A stretch of DNA of 64,000 nucleotides, taken from Bryobacteraceae bacterium (lineage in GTDB: Bacteria > Acidobacteriota > Terriglobia > Bryobacterales > Bryobacteraceae). The translations under genes were made by a program, and so were the position numbers. The first letter of the stretch is position 1. Every line of letters starts with the position of its first letter. The stretch is from positions 1,054,001 to 1,118,000 of the forward strand of contig BPGE01000001.1 in NCBI GenBank assembly GCA_026002875.1. Direction: 5' to 3'. Shown piece after piece: positions 48,169-58,090 of this stretch. Below the pieces are notes generated by a model, which saw nothing but the letters and a program-made list of their open reading frames with translations, was not told the origin of the DNA and did no database searches.

Positions 48169-49113
<945 letters not shown>

Positions 49114-49199
49114 GAACCCCTCCTCGAACGCAACTTCCCATTGTAGGGGGGCGATCAGGTAGAGTGTCAAAGCAGCCCTTTGCCCGGGAGTCTGCTCCC

Positions 49200-51044
49200 A
49201 TGGAAACCGCCCTGTTCCTGATCGCCGCCCTGTTGTCGGCCGTCCTTTTCTGGCAACGCTTCCGGAGCGTTTTGCGATCCGTGCTCGGATCGAAACCCGA
49301 CCCTGGTTTCCGCCTCGCGCCGCTCGGACCGCGCGTGCGGAAGTTCGTTCTGGAGGTGCTCTGCCAGGCGAAGGTCATCCGCCACAGGCCGTGGGCTGGG
49401 GTCGCGCATGCGCTCGTGTTCTGGGGTTTCTGCGCGTTTGCGCTGGTCACCCTGAATCACCTCGCGCAGGGCGTCGGGGCTGGCTTTCTGGACCTGCATG
49501 AGGGAGTGTTCGGAAGAGCATACGGAATTGCGGCTGCGCTGTTCGCCGTTGCGGTCTCTGTTTCGATTACAGGTCTCGCCGTGCGCCGGTTCGTGGTCCG
49601 GCCCAGGTGGCTCGGCGAAGAGATTTCTCTGGAGTCAGGCGTTATTGCGCTGCTGATTCTGCTCCTCATGCTGACCTATCTGGCGGATTATTTCGGCCGG
49701 CCCGCTGCAGGGAGCACCGCAGAGCGGGCGATCTGGTGGGCGCACACGCTGGCGCTGTTCATTTTCCTGCCGCTCATTCCGCGGACGAAACACCTGCACC
49801 TGATGCTGTCCCCGGTAGCCGTGTTTCTCACGCGGGAGCCGCTCGGGCAGTTACCGCCGCTGGAAGGCGAAGAGGATTTCGGGCTGGTGTCCGGAAAGGA
49901 CGTGACGCGGCGGATGGCCCTGCAGGCCTTCTCGTGCGTCGAGTGCGGACGCTGCCAGGAGCACTGTCCTGCGCACAACACCGGCAAGGAGCTCAACCCG
50001 AAACAGATGGCGCTCGGCTTGCGCGCGTATCTGCGCGAGCACGGTCCGGGCGCCGGGGCGCCGCTGGCCGGAGTCCATCTGAGCGAAGCGGCGGCTTTCC
50101 AGTGCACGACGTGCGGGGCCTGCGAATACCAGTGCCCCGTGGGTGTCGAGCATCTGCCGCTGATCCTCGGTCTGCGGCGCGGCGCGGTGAACACCGGACG
50201 CTGGGAAGACGAATACGGCTCGCAGCTCTTCGTGCGGCTCGAGAGACAGGGCAATCCGCTGGGAATGGCGCCGTTCGAGCGGGACCGCTTCATTCAGAAA
50301 AACGGGCTTCCCTGGTTCGACGGCTCGCAGGAATATTGCCTCTGGCTGGGATGCATGGGAGCGTACGATCCGCAGGGCAGGGAAGCCGTGCTGGCGCTCG
50401 CTCGCGTGCTGCAGTCCGCGGGAGTGACGTACGGAGTGCTCAGAAAAGAAAAATGCTCCGGCGACGCGGCTCGGCGGCTGGGAAATGATCTGCTGTTCCA
50501 GCAGATTGCCGAATTCAATATCGGGCAGATGCGGGCAGCGGGCGTGCAGAAAGTCCTGTCAATCTGCCCGCATTGCGTACGCACCATTGGTATCGACTGG
50601 AAAGAATTTGGCGCAGATTTTGACGTCATTCACCACTCTGAGTGGCTTGCGCGCCATCTGCCCGAGGGTGCGGCGGCGGGCGGGCACCGGGTGGTCTTTC
50701 ACGATCCCTGCTACCTTGGCCGCTATCGCGGTGTGTATGACGAGCCGCGGCGGGTGGCGGCGCTTGCCGGGCGGCTGGTCGAGGCGGGACGCGCCCGGGA
50801 CCGCAGTTTCTGCTGCGGCGCGGGAGGCGGGCTGGCTTTTCTCGGCGAGGAGCAGGGCGAGCGCGTCAGTCACGCCCGCGCGGCGGAACTCCGCTCGGCG
50901 GGAGCGGATGTCATCGCCGTGGCCTGCCCGTTCTGCCGCACCATGCTCGGGGATGCGATGGCAGCCTCAGGCGATGCGCCGCCCCGGCTTGTTGACATCG
51001 CCGAGATCGCCGCGGCGCGCATTCCTCCCGCGGAACAGCGCTGA
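49200..51044 (+). CDS. Membrane Fe-S oxidoreductase (nitrate-reductase-gamma-like plus CCG domains)
   Basis: A 614-residue protein. The first 220 residues hold five to six membrane helices ([40 protein letters not shown]) of NarI-like type with possible haem histidines. Two 4Fe-4S motifs follow, [17 protein letters not shown] and [15 protein letters not shown], then two cysteine-rich CCG domains ([15 protein letters not shown], and HDPCYLGRY with FCCGAGGG). This is the layout of HdrD/GlpC-like quinone-linked electron carriers found next to ETF or beta-oxidation genes in many bacteria; the electron donor cannot be told here. ATG at 49200 follows GGGAG by 9 bases. Confidence 0.85.
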   Translation: METALFLIAALLSAVLFWQRFRSVLRSVLGSKPDPGFRLAPLGPRVRKFVLEVLCQAKVIRHRPWAGVAHALVFWGFCAFALVTLNHLAQGVGAGFLDLHEGVFGRAYGIAAALFAVAVSVSITGLAVRRFVVRPRWLGEEISLESGVIALLILLLMLTYLADYFGRPAAGSTAERAIWWAHTLALFIFLPLIPRTKHLHLMLSPVAVFLTREPLGQLPPLEGEEDFGLVSGKDVTRRMALQAFSCVECGRCQEHCPAHNTGKELNPKQMALGLRAYLREHGPGAGAPLAGVHLSEAAAFQCTTCGACEYQCPVGVEHLPLILGLRRGAVNTGRWEDEYGSQLFVRLERQGNPLGMAPFERDRFIQKNGLPWFDGSQEYCLWLGCMGAYDPQGREAVLALARVLQSAGVTYGVLRKEKCSGDAARRLGNDLLFQQIAEFNIGQMRAAGVQKVLSICPHCVRTIGIDWKEFGADFDVIHHSEWLARHLPEGAAAGGHRVVFHDPCYLGRYRGVYDEPRRVAALAGRLVEAGRARDRSFCCGAGGGLAFLGEEQGERVSHARAAELRSAGADVIAVACPFCRTMLGDAMAASGDAPPRLVDIAEIAAARIPPAEQR

Positions 51045-51053
51045 GCGGCGGGG

Positions 51054-52598
51054 CTACCGGAAAACAACCAGGTCCTGAACTGCCACGCGTGCGCCAGCCG
51101 ATTCGGTGTGCCGCACGCCCGTGACCCTCAACTCCACCCGGTGCTTGCCCGGTTTCAGACCGAACTGGTGATAGACGCTTTCCTCGCCCTTGACGCTCTT
51201 CTCGTCGGAATAGACGTCCACATTGTTCGCTTTTTTGCCGTCCAGCCAGACCTCGACAAAACCGCCGTCCGGCAGATACGGTCCCACGACAATGAAGCCG
51301 GTTCCCTCGAACTCGATCTCCGCCGCAGCGCCCTTCTCGTCTGTGACGCGCGACCGCAGCCTCTCGTCATCTTTCCATCCGCCGGAGAAACGCCAGCGGG
51401 CATCCGAATAGGGGATTCGTTCCACAGGCGAGCCGTAGTCGTCCCACAGGGGAATGTTCACGGGCTTCGGCTTCTGGAGAGGGACGAAGATCTCGGTTTC
51501 CGTCACCTTCCCGCCCTCCCTCGCGACGGCCTTCAGCGCCCGCTGACAGGTGCTCTCGACAATCTCATGGAAAGTGAAATCCGTGTAAGCGAATTTCTTG
51601 TCAGCAATCGCAGGAATGCCGCTTTTCCATTCATCCGGGATTTTTTCGTAACCCATCATCACGCCCAGAATTCCTGCCGCATTCGAGGGATTGCAGTCGG
51701 AGTCCTGGCCCGCCTGAGTCGAGATGCGGATGGTCCGTGTCATGTCGCCGCCGCCATAGAGCAGGCCCAGCGCGATGTAAGCGCCGTTGATCTTGGCGTC
51801 GATGTTGAAGGGTTTCAGGGCGCCGGACGGGCAGGGCTCGCGGCGGTTCCATTTCTTCTCGATCTCCGCCCAGTTCTTCGTCCAGTCCTCCGGGTATTGC
51901 CGGTGCCAGGCCAGCGTGTCCGCGATCAGCCGCGCATAGGGGCTCTTTGCGGGCAGGCAGGCCAGTCCGGCCTCCACGACGCGGCGCGGGTCGTTCTCGA
52001 AGAATGCTTCAGCGTACATGCAGGACACGAAAATGCCGCCGAGAATGCCGTCGCCGTAGTTCATGACTCTGCCCGAGCGCACGCCGAGATCAGCAGCCAG
52101 GCGGGGCAGGCCCGGCGTCATGAGTCCAATGAAGTCGGCTTCGATCTGGAAGTCGATGTCGTTGGCGTGGACGTTGTAGCGCGGCGTGCCGGTCAGGGTT
52201 GCGGGCACGCCGCGGCGCAGGGCGCGCCGAGCGGCCAGGTTCGCGTGCCAGAGCGCATACTTCGATTCGCGGAACATGGCGCCGAAGTCCTCGGTCGTGG
52301 CGTCCAGGCCCTTCTCGTCGAGCACTTTGGCGAACGTCATCTCGACGTAGAGGTCGTCCTGGTTGATGGAGTTCGCCACCATCTCCGGTTTCCAGACCGG
52401 CAGCTTGTCTTCCGGAATGATCTGCCCGCGCCAGCGGAACTCGGTTGGCGCGCCGTAGCTGACGCCGATCATCTGCCCTGCCCATCCGCCACGGATCTTG
52501 TCCCGCAGCGTGTCGAGACTGAGTTTGCGTTCGCGCGGCTGGGCAAGAGCCGCAGGGGCGCACAGCACAACAAGCAGGAAGCAGACTGCGGTTCTCAT
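51054..52598 (-). CDS. Secreted ADP-ribosylglycohydrolase-family protein
   Basis: A 514-residue protein with signal peptide (FLLVVLCAPAALAQ) and a DraG-type domain: RGGWAGQMIGVSYGAPTEF, NSINQDDLYVEMTF (first metal-site acidic residues) and TRTIRISTQAGQDSDCNPSN (second metal site), then AAGILGVMMGYEKIP. The last about 150 residues form a carbohydrate-binding-module-like beta-domain (GTGFIVVGPYLPDGGFVEVW, HQFGLKPGKHRVELRVTG). Export and the added domain suggest a glycan-type rather than a protein-ADP-ribose substrate; this is inference. Confidence 0.83.
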   Translation of the reverse strand: MRTAVCFLLVVLCAPAALAQPRERKLSLDTLRDKIRGGWAGQMIGVSYGAPTEFRWRGQIIPEDKLPVWKPEMVANSINQDDLYVEMTFAKVLDEKGLDATTEDFGAMFRESKYALWHANLAARRALRRGVPATLTGTPRYNVHANDIDFQIEADFIGLMTPGLPRLAADLGVRSGRVMNYGDGILGGIFVSCMYAEAFFENDPRRVVEAGLACLPAKSPYARLIADTLAWHRQYPEDWTKNWAEIEKKWNRREPCPSGALKPFNIDAKINGAYIALGLLYGGGDMTRTIRISTQAGQDSDCNPSNAAGILGVMMGYEKIPDEWKSGIPAIADKKFAYTDFTFHEIVESTCQRALKAVAREGGKVTETEIFVPLQKPKPVNIPLWDDYGSPVERIPYSDARWRFSGGWKDDERLRSRVTDEKGAAAEIEFEGTGFIVVGPYLPDGGFVEVWLDGKKANNVDVYSDEKSVKGEESVYHQFGLKPGKHRVELRVTGVRHTESAGARVAVQDLVVFR

Positions 52599-52681
52599 GG
52601 CTTTACGAGCCTATCACGGTCATTCCTGCGCCTCTACCCGCTACAGGCGGCCCGAATTCCCGCCGATACTGAGGGAAAGCG

Positions 52682-53836
52682 ATGTTCGCCCTCTGGCTCG
52701 CCCTCGCCTCGCCGCCGGCCATCGTGGCTGGGGGGGCCGACGTGTTCGCGCGATGCGATCCGGCCTCGGAAAAGCTGGGAAGGCTGGAAGGCGGGACGCC
52801 AGTGAAGCTCGGTTTCTCAATCAGCGGCGAGCATGGCCGGTGCTTCTCTGTCTCCGCTGCAGGCCTGCAGGGCTACGTCTTCGCGTCCTCGATCACGACG
52901 CTCGAAGAGTACGAAAGGGCCCGCATCACCGCCTCCGTCTCTGACAATGAACTGCCCCTGATGATCAGGGCCGAGATCCGCAAGATCCGCGAAGAGGCGC
53001 CCGCGCATCCGCTCCTCGTCCCCGTGCTGGACGCCATGGACTCCGGCCGCCCCGCGCTGGCGTTGCAGCGCATCGAAACCGACGTTTTGCCCAAAGCGCC
53101 CGACGACGCGAACCTGCTGGCTCTGGCCGGCCTCGCGGCCTTTCAGGCGGACGACACCCGCAAGGCCGAGTCCTACTGGTCGCGGTCTCTGGCCCTGCGC
53201 GCCAACCCGCAGATCGCCGCGCTGCTGGCGCGCGTGCGCGCTGAGCGCGAGGCCGACGCCGGCCACCACAGGACGTCCACCTCGCGATTCGTCCTGCGCT
53301 ACGACGGAAAAGCTTTGGCTTCTCATGCCGCCGCCTCGCTGCTCTCCGTCCTTGACTCCGAACTCGACCGAATGGATGCCGCGCTGGGTTGCCCCTCAGC
53401 CGAACCTCTCACCGTCATCGTGCAGACACAGAGCGCGTACCGCACGGCGACAGGCATGGGCCAGTGGAACGGCGGGCTCTTCGACGGCCGCATCCGGGTT
53501 CCGCTCTTCGACGGCGCGCAGCCGCAGGAACTGCGCCGCACGCTGGCCCATGAGCTCGTCCACGCCTGTCTCGCCCGCCGCGGTATCCGCGAGCGCTGGC
53601 TCCACGAGGGGCTAGCCATGCGCTGGTCCGGCGAACGGCCGCCTGATCATCTCCTGCGCGAAGCGCAGAAGCTGGACCGTCCGCCGGAATGGGATGAATC
53701 GAAGCCCGAACAGGTCCGGCTCTATTACGCGTGGGCGTGGCTTGCCGTGGACCACCTCTATCAGACCCGCGGCGAATCCGGCGTCCGCGAGCTGCTCCGC
53801 AACCCCGCTTCTCTGCCTGCTCCATCGGTCCGCTGA
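52682..53836 (+). CDS. Exported gluzincin-like peptidase (peptidase MA-like) with SH3b and TPR parts
   Basis: A 384-residue protein. After a leader comes an SH3b-like segment (DPASEKLGRLEGGTPVKLGF, GLQGYVFASSITTLEEYERA), a TPR-like helical part (DANLLALAGLAAFQADDTRK), and a C-terminal zinc peptidase domain with TLAHELVHACLARRG and WLHEGLAMRWSG; the glutamate of the latter is the third ligand of gluzincins. Comparable domains occur in MA-like peptidases. It diverges from the glycohydrolase gene with an 83-base gap. Confidence 0.8.
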   Translation: MFALWLALASPPAIVAGGADVFARCDPASEKLGRLEGGTPVKLGFSISGEHGRCFSVSAAGLQGYVFASSITTLEEYERARITASVSDNELPLMIRAEIRKIREEAPAHPLLVPVLDAMDSGRPALALQRIETDVLPKAPDDANLLALAGLAAFQADDTRKAESYWSRSLALRANPQIAALLARVRAEREADAGHHRTSTSRFVLRYDGKALASHAAASLLSVLDSELDRMDAALGCPSAEPLTVIVQTQSAYRTATGMGQWNGGLFDGRIRVPLFDGAQPQELRRTLAHELVHACLARRGIRERWLHEGLAMRWSGERPPDHLLREAQKLDRPPEWDESKPEQVRLYYAWAWLAVDHLYQTRGESGVRELLRNPASLPAPSVR

Positions 53837-53857
53837 TATACTGCCCTCCATTCCGCG

Positions 53858-55075
53858 ATGACCCGCCGCGCCGCCTCGCCCTGGCCGCTGCTGGCCCTGC
53901 TGTCGTTCTCCGTCCTCATCAACTACCTCGACCGCAGCAACCTCAGCGCTGCCGCGCCCCTGTTGTCAAAGGAGTTCAGCCTCTCGGATACCCAGCTCGG
54001 CCTGCTGTTCTCGGCTTTCTTCTGGACATACGCCCTCTGCCAGATTCTGGCGGGCTGGCTGGTGGACCGCTTCAGCGTCGTGCATGTGTATGGCGCTGGC
54101 TTTCTCGTCTGGTCGCTGGCCACGGGCGCTATCGGGCTGTCGCACAGCTTCGCCCTGCTGTTTCTCTTCCGGCTGCTTCTCGGAGCCGGCGAGAGCGTCG
54201 CGTTTCCCGCCTACTCCAAAATCATGATCCGCGCTTTCCGGGAAGATCAGCGGGGCATGGCGAATTCCATCATCGACGCCTGCACGAAACTGGGCCCCGC
54301 GGCAGGAATCTATCTCGCCGCCTGGCTGATGAACCTCTATGGCTGGCGCAGCTTTTTTCTCATCACCGGATTTGGAGCGCTCCTCTGGCTGCCCTTCTGG
54401 ATGCGGTATGCGCCCGCCCGGCTGGCCGCGTCCGATTCAGCGCCGGACGCGCCTGCTGATGCCGGGCCCGGGTGGCGCGAACTGCTTGCGAGCCGCACCG
54501 TCTGGGCCACCTTCATCGGGCTCTTCTGCCATAACTACAACTGGTACCTGCTGCTCACCTGGCTGCCCACGATCCTTGTTCGAGAGAGGCGTTTCTCGAT
54601 GCTGGACATGGGCGCCTGGAACGGCGTGCTGCTGGCGATCACCGCTTTGGCCACGCTCGCCGCGGGCTGGCATTCCGACCGCCTTGCGGCGAGGGCCGAA
54701 AACGTGGCCCGGCTGCGGCGGGCTTTTCTGATCGCGGGCCTGCTCATCACGGCTGTGGCGATGCCCTTCACAGTGGCGGCATCGCCATGGGTTTCCGCAA
54801 TTTCGCTGATCTGCGCCTTCACCGGCATTGGCATTTACGTCAGCAACTGCTGGGCTTTTACTCAGACATTGGCAGGCGCCGCCGCCGGCCGCTGGACCGG
54901 AATGCAGAATGCCTTTGCCAATCTCGGCGGTGTCATCGCCCCGGCAGTGACGGGGTATCTTGTCGAGAATACAGGCCGCTTCTTCCCGGCCATGCTGGCC
55001 TCTTCGGCGATTCTTTTCCTCGGCGTGGCGGTATACGCATTTCTGGTGCGGTTGCCTTCGTCCGAGAATTCCTGA
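53858..55075 (+). CDS. Major facilitator superfamily transporter
   Basis: A 405-residue transporter with twelve helices, beginning WPLLALLSFSVLINYLDRSN and with the loop motif AGWLVDRFSVVHVYG. LLGAGESVAFPAYSKIM in helix 4 places it with the ACS-type organic-anion symporters, like the transporter at 15363. A 21-base gap separates it from the peptidase gene. Substrate unknown. Confidence 0.87.
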   Translation: MTRRAASPWPLLALLSFSVLINYLDRSNLSAAAPLLSKEFSLSDTQLGLLFSAFFWTYALCQILAGWLVDRFSVVHVYGAGFLVWSLATGAIGLSHSFALLFLFRLLLGAGESVAFPAYSKIMIRAFREDQRGMANSIIDACTKLGPAAGIYLAAWLMNLYGWRSFFLITGFGALLWLPFWMRYAPARLAASDSAPDAPADAGPGWRELLASRTVWATFIGLFCHNYNWYLLLTWLPTILVRERRFSMLDMGAWNGVLLAITALATLAAGWHSDRLAARAENVARLRRAFLIAGLLITAVAMPFTVAASPWVSAISLICAFTGIGIYVSNCWAFTQTLAGAAAGRWTGMQNAFANLGGVIAPAVTGYLVENTGRFFPAMLASSAILFLGVAVYAFLVRLPSSENS

Positions 55076-55136
55076 TCGCCCTGGTTCGCCGAATCGTCTC
55101 CCTGGTGCCCTCCCTCGTGCCGCACAAACTGGCCAT

Positions 55137-55331
55137 GTGCAGGCGATTCAGGTCACCATCCAATCGGTCTTGCACCCAAGCTTCCTCGTCGGCATGGTGT
55201 CAGAAATCGTGCGCCGAAATCCGGAAATTCACGTCCACGCGTCAGCCGTGGAGATCGTCGAAGCGGATAGAACGGCTCTGCCGGACTTCCTCATGTGGCC
55301 CCTCTCAATGGGCCTGAAAGTTCCGGCCTGA
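55137..55331 (+). other. Possible short open frame, unassigned
   Basis: A 64-codon frame starting GTG (VQAIQVTIQSVLHPSFLVGM, ending WPLSMGLKVPA). The amino-acid composition is plausible for protein, but there is no ribosome binding site and no family I recognise. It may be a fragment of a lost gene in the 292-base space after the transporter. Confidence 0.25.
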
Positions 55332-55367
55332 CGTAACAGAGTTAAACGGTTCGCCGGGGAGAAAACG

Positions 55368-56482
55368 ATGGCGCGGGATGCGGCTGCGCATGTCAAAAAC
55401 ACGATTGCAACAACGCGCCCTGATCCTGGGGCGAAGGCCGGCGGAATGCTGGAACGGAGGCGCTCAACGAATTCATTTCGCGATTGCCCACTCGCATGGA
55501 GCCGCGTCATCGCTGCTCTGGTGCTTTTTGCCGGACCCATCACGCTGGCCGCCGAACCGCGCCCGACGCCATCGGCTTCACGCAAACCGGTGACCCTTCC
55601 TGTGTCTCCGGAAGGCAAACGCAAGCCCGCCTACGGCGGCGGGGCTTTGGTGGTGGCTGAAGGGGACATGGCAAAGCCGGGCGTGTTTTCGGTATACCGC
55701 GCCAACGGAAACCTGCTTTTGCAGGCGCCCCTGATGATCCCTGGCGCGAGCCGTGTCGTTGTCTACGATTACTCGCGCAGTGCTGCGGGGACTCTGGTGG
55801 CTTGCGGCTTCGCCGAATCCCCCGGCGTGCAGAGACCCCCTATTGAACGAGGTTCAGTGCAGACGGCTCGTCGCTCAAAGTGATCCGCACCGATCCCTAC
55901 TACCCGTTTCTTTGCGCTGGTGCGCCTGACGGCTCGCTGTGGACGGTCGGACTCGAGATGAATGCCAACCTTCAGGAAAAGCCCGAGCACCGGGAAAGCC
56001 CCGTGCTGCGGCGGTTCGCTCCAGACGGCAGACAACTGGGCGCATGGCTGCCCCGGTCTTCGTTTCCGGGATCTGCTGAGGTCGTTCGCGGCTTTCTGGT
56101 TGCGTCCAACAGGAAAGTTGGATGGCTGCGCTGGTCGGCAGACTGCGGACTGGCGGGAGTCCGCGCAGAGATCACACCCGAAGGCGAAATCACTTCGTTT
56201 CCCCTGAAACAGGTTTCTGGATTCAAAGCTGGCATCGGGGCTTTCAGCGGCATGGCGCTGACAACAGACGGAGGCGCGCTTGTCGCGGCGGTTCCATGTG
56301 ACAAGGCTGAAGCCACTGCCGTGCTCTGGCTGGACCGCTCGAAAGCGGATTGGCGGCGCGTTTCCGTGCCGGTTGCCGCTTCTCCGCCCTTCTTCCACAT
56401 CGATGGGGCGGACACGGGGCTGGAGCTGTACGCCGGCGGCGACGACGAGTCCCGCGTGCGGTTTTACCGGCTGGAAAGATGA
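55368..56482 (+). pseudogene. Frameshifted gene for an exported propeller-like protein
   Basis: Two consecutive frames together look like one exported protein. The first (55368-55883) has a membrane/signal segment (VIAALVLFAGPITLAAE) and reads VVYDYSRSAAGTLVACGFAE before it runs into unrelated sequence. The second, open from 55847, reads TRFSADGSSLKVIRTDPYYP and continues as propeller strands ([47 protein letters not shown]) to 56482. One base missing near 55849-55852 would explain the break. It may be a real pseudogene or a sequencing error. Confidence 0.65.
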
Positions 56483-56681
56483 GTGGTGGCGCGTGGCGCC
56501 GACTCTGATCCCGGACGCACGGCACGGGCGAATGCAGCGGCTGAATGAGACCGGAAAACGCTCTGCCCGGCAGCGATGTGACAGTTGTCAACGGCCGGCC
56601 TGCCCTGGCCGGGCGAGGTTTGTGATACTCAATAGAAATCTGCCGCGCCTGCGAGGCTCGCGCCAGAGGGGAGGTTTTTTC

Positions 56682-57797
56682 ATGAGCACTGTCCGTGTTC
56701 TGGCCGGAACGCGCAAAGGCGCTTTCATTCTCGAATCAGACGGCGCGCGGCGCAACTGGAGCGTCCGCGGGCCGTTTTTCGGCGGCTGGGAGGTGTATCA
56801 CATGAAGGGTTCGCCCGCTGATCCCAGCCGCATCTACGCGTCGCAATCTTCGAGCTGGTTCGGACAGGTGATGCAGCGGTCCGACGACGGCGGCGTGACC
56901 TGGGCGCCCGTGGGCAAGGATTTCATTTACGAAGGCCAGACGGGCACTCATCAGTTTTACGACGGGTCGCAGAAGCCATGGGAGTTCAAGCGCGTCTGGC
57001 ACCTGGAGCCCTCGCTCACGGACCCGGACACGGTCTACGCTGGCGTGGAAGACGCCGCCCTGTTCCGCTCCACCGACGGCGGCAAGACGTGGTCCGAGCT
57101 GCCGGGGCTGCGCCGCCATGGTTCCGGCCCCTCGTGGATGCCCGGCGCAGGCGGCCTGTGCCTGCACACGATTCTCCTCGATCCCTCGAATCCGGCCCGC
57201 GCTTTCATCGCGATCTCCTCAGCCGGGGCGTTCCGCACTGATGACGGGTTCGCCACCTGGAAGGCGATCAACCGCGGCCTGCACTCGGACTACATTCCCG
57301 ACCCGGAAGCCGAAACCGGCCACTGCGTGCACCGCATCGCACGGCATCCGGCGCGCCCGGATGTGCTCTTCATGCAGAAGCACTGGGACGTCATGCGCAG
57401 CGACGACGCGGGTGATCACTGGTATGAAGTCAGCGGCAACCTGCCCTCGGATTTCGGCTTCGTCATCGATGTCCACGCACACGAGCCGGAGACCATCTAC
57501 GTGGTTCCCATCCAGAGCGATTCCGAGCACTACCCGCCCGGCGGCCAACTCCGTGTATGGCGCAGCCGCTCGGGCGGCAACGAGTGGGAGCCGCTCTCAG
57601 ACGGGCTGCCGCAGCGGGACTGCTATGTGAACGTGCTGCGGGATGCGATGTCGGTGGATTCGCTTGACCCTTGCGGCATCTACTTCGGCACCACCGGCGG
57701 GCAGATCTACGTTTCCGCGGATGCGGGCGATCACTGGACCGCCGCAGTGGAGCACCTGCCGCCGGTGCTTTCCGTGGAAGTCCAGACGCTGCCATGA
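56682..57797 (+). CDS. BNR/sortilin-like beta-propeller protein (no leader)
   Basis: A 371-residue propeller with repeated Asp-box motifs: [50 protein letters not shown] and [12 protein letters not shown]. It starts [20 protein letters not shown] with no signal peptide, so it is probably cytosolic, unlike most propellers of this window. The family is often labelled glycosyl hydrolase without proven activity. GGGAGG lies 8 bases before the ATG. The stop overlaps the start of a MoaD/ThiS-like gene (ATGA), so the two are made together. Confidence 0.82.
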   Translation: MSTVRVLAGTRKGAFILESDGARRNWSVRGPFFGGWEVYHMKGSPADPSRIYASQSSSWFGQVMQRSDDGGVTWAPVGKDFIYEGQTGTHQFYDGSQKPWEFKRVWHLEPSLTDPDTVYAGVEDAALFRSTDGGKTWSELPGLRRHGSGPSWMPGAGGLCLHTILLDPSNPARAFIAISSAGAFRTDDGFATWKAINRGLHSDYIPDPEAETGHCVHRIARHPARPDVLFMQKHWDVMRSDDAGDHWYEVSGNLPSDFGFVIDVHAHEPETIYVVPIQSDSEHYPPGGQLRVWRSRSGGNEWEPLSDGLPQRDCYVNVLRDAMSVDSLDPCGIYFGTTGGQIYVSADAGDHWTAAVEHLPPVLSVEVQTLP

Positions 57798-58090
57798 TCC
57801 GGGTTGTGCTGCCGTACCATCTGCGCCTGCTCGCGAACACCGGAGAAGAGGTGCGTCTGGAAGTGGCTCCGCCGGTGACGCTCGCCGCGGTGCTCGATGC
57901 GCTGGAATCGGCCCATCCGGCGCTGCGTGGAACCATCCGCCTGCCGCGAAGCGGCTCGCGCCGGCCGCTGGTGCGCTTCTACGCCTGCCGCCAGGATTTT
58001 TCGGCGGAGCCGCTCGAAACAATTCTTCCCGATTCTGTCATAAGGGGAGAAGAGCCCCTGCTTATTGTCGGCGCCGTGGCCGGAGGCTGA
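57794..58090 (+). CDS. MoaD/ThiS-family ubiquitin-like protein
   Basis: A 98-residue beta-grasp protein: [59 protein letters not shown] and the end [14 protein letters not shown]. The C-terminal Gly-Gly is the residue pair that is adenylated and thiocarboxylated in sulfur carriers or joined to targets in ubiquitin-like tags. No MoaE, ThiG, ThiF/MoeB or JAMM protease gene is nearby. It is translationally coupled to the propeller gene and abuts recJ tail to tail (TGATCA). Confidence 0.85.
   Translation: MIRVVLPYHLRLLANTGEEVRLEVAPPVTLAAVLDALESAHPALRGTIRLPRSGSRRPLVRFYACRQDFSAEPLETILPDSVIRGEEPLLIVGAVAGG

Noticed and set aside
56579-56590. TGACA-GT-TGTCA inverted repeat before the BNR propeller gene
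   Set aside because: Five-base arms only and about 90 bases from the start codon; too weak to call an operator.
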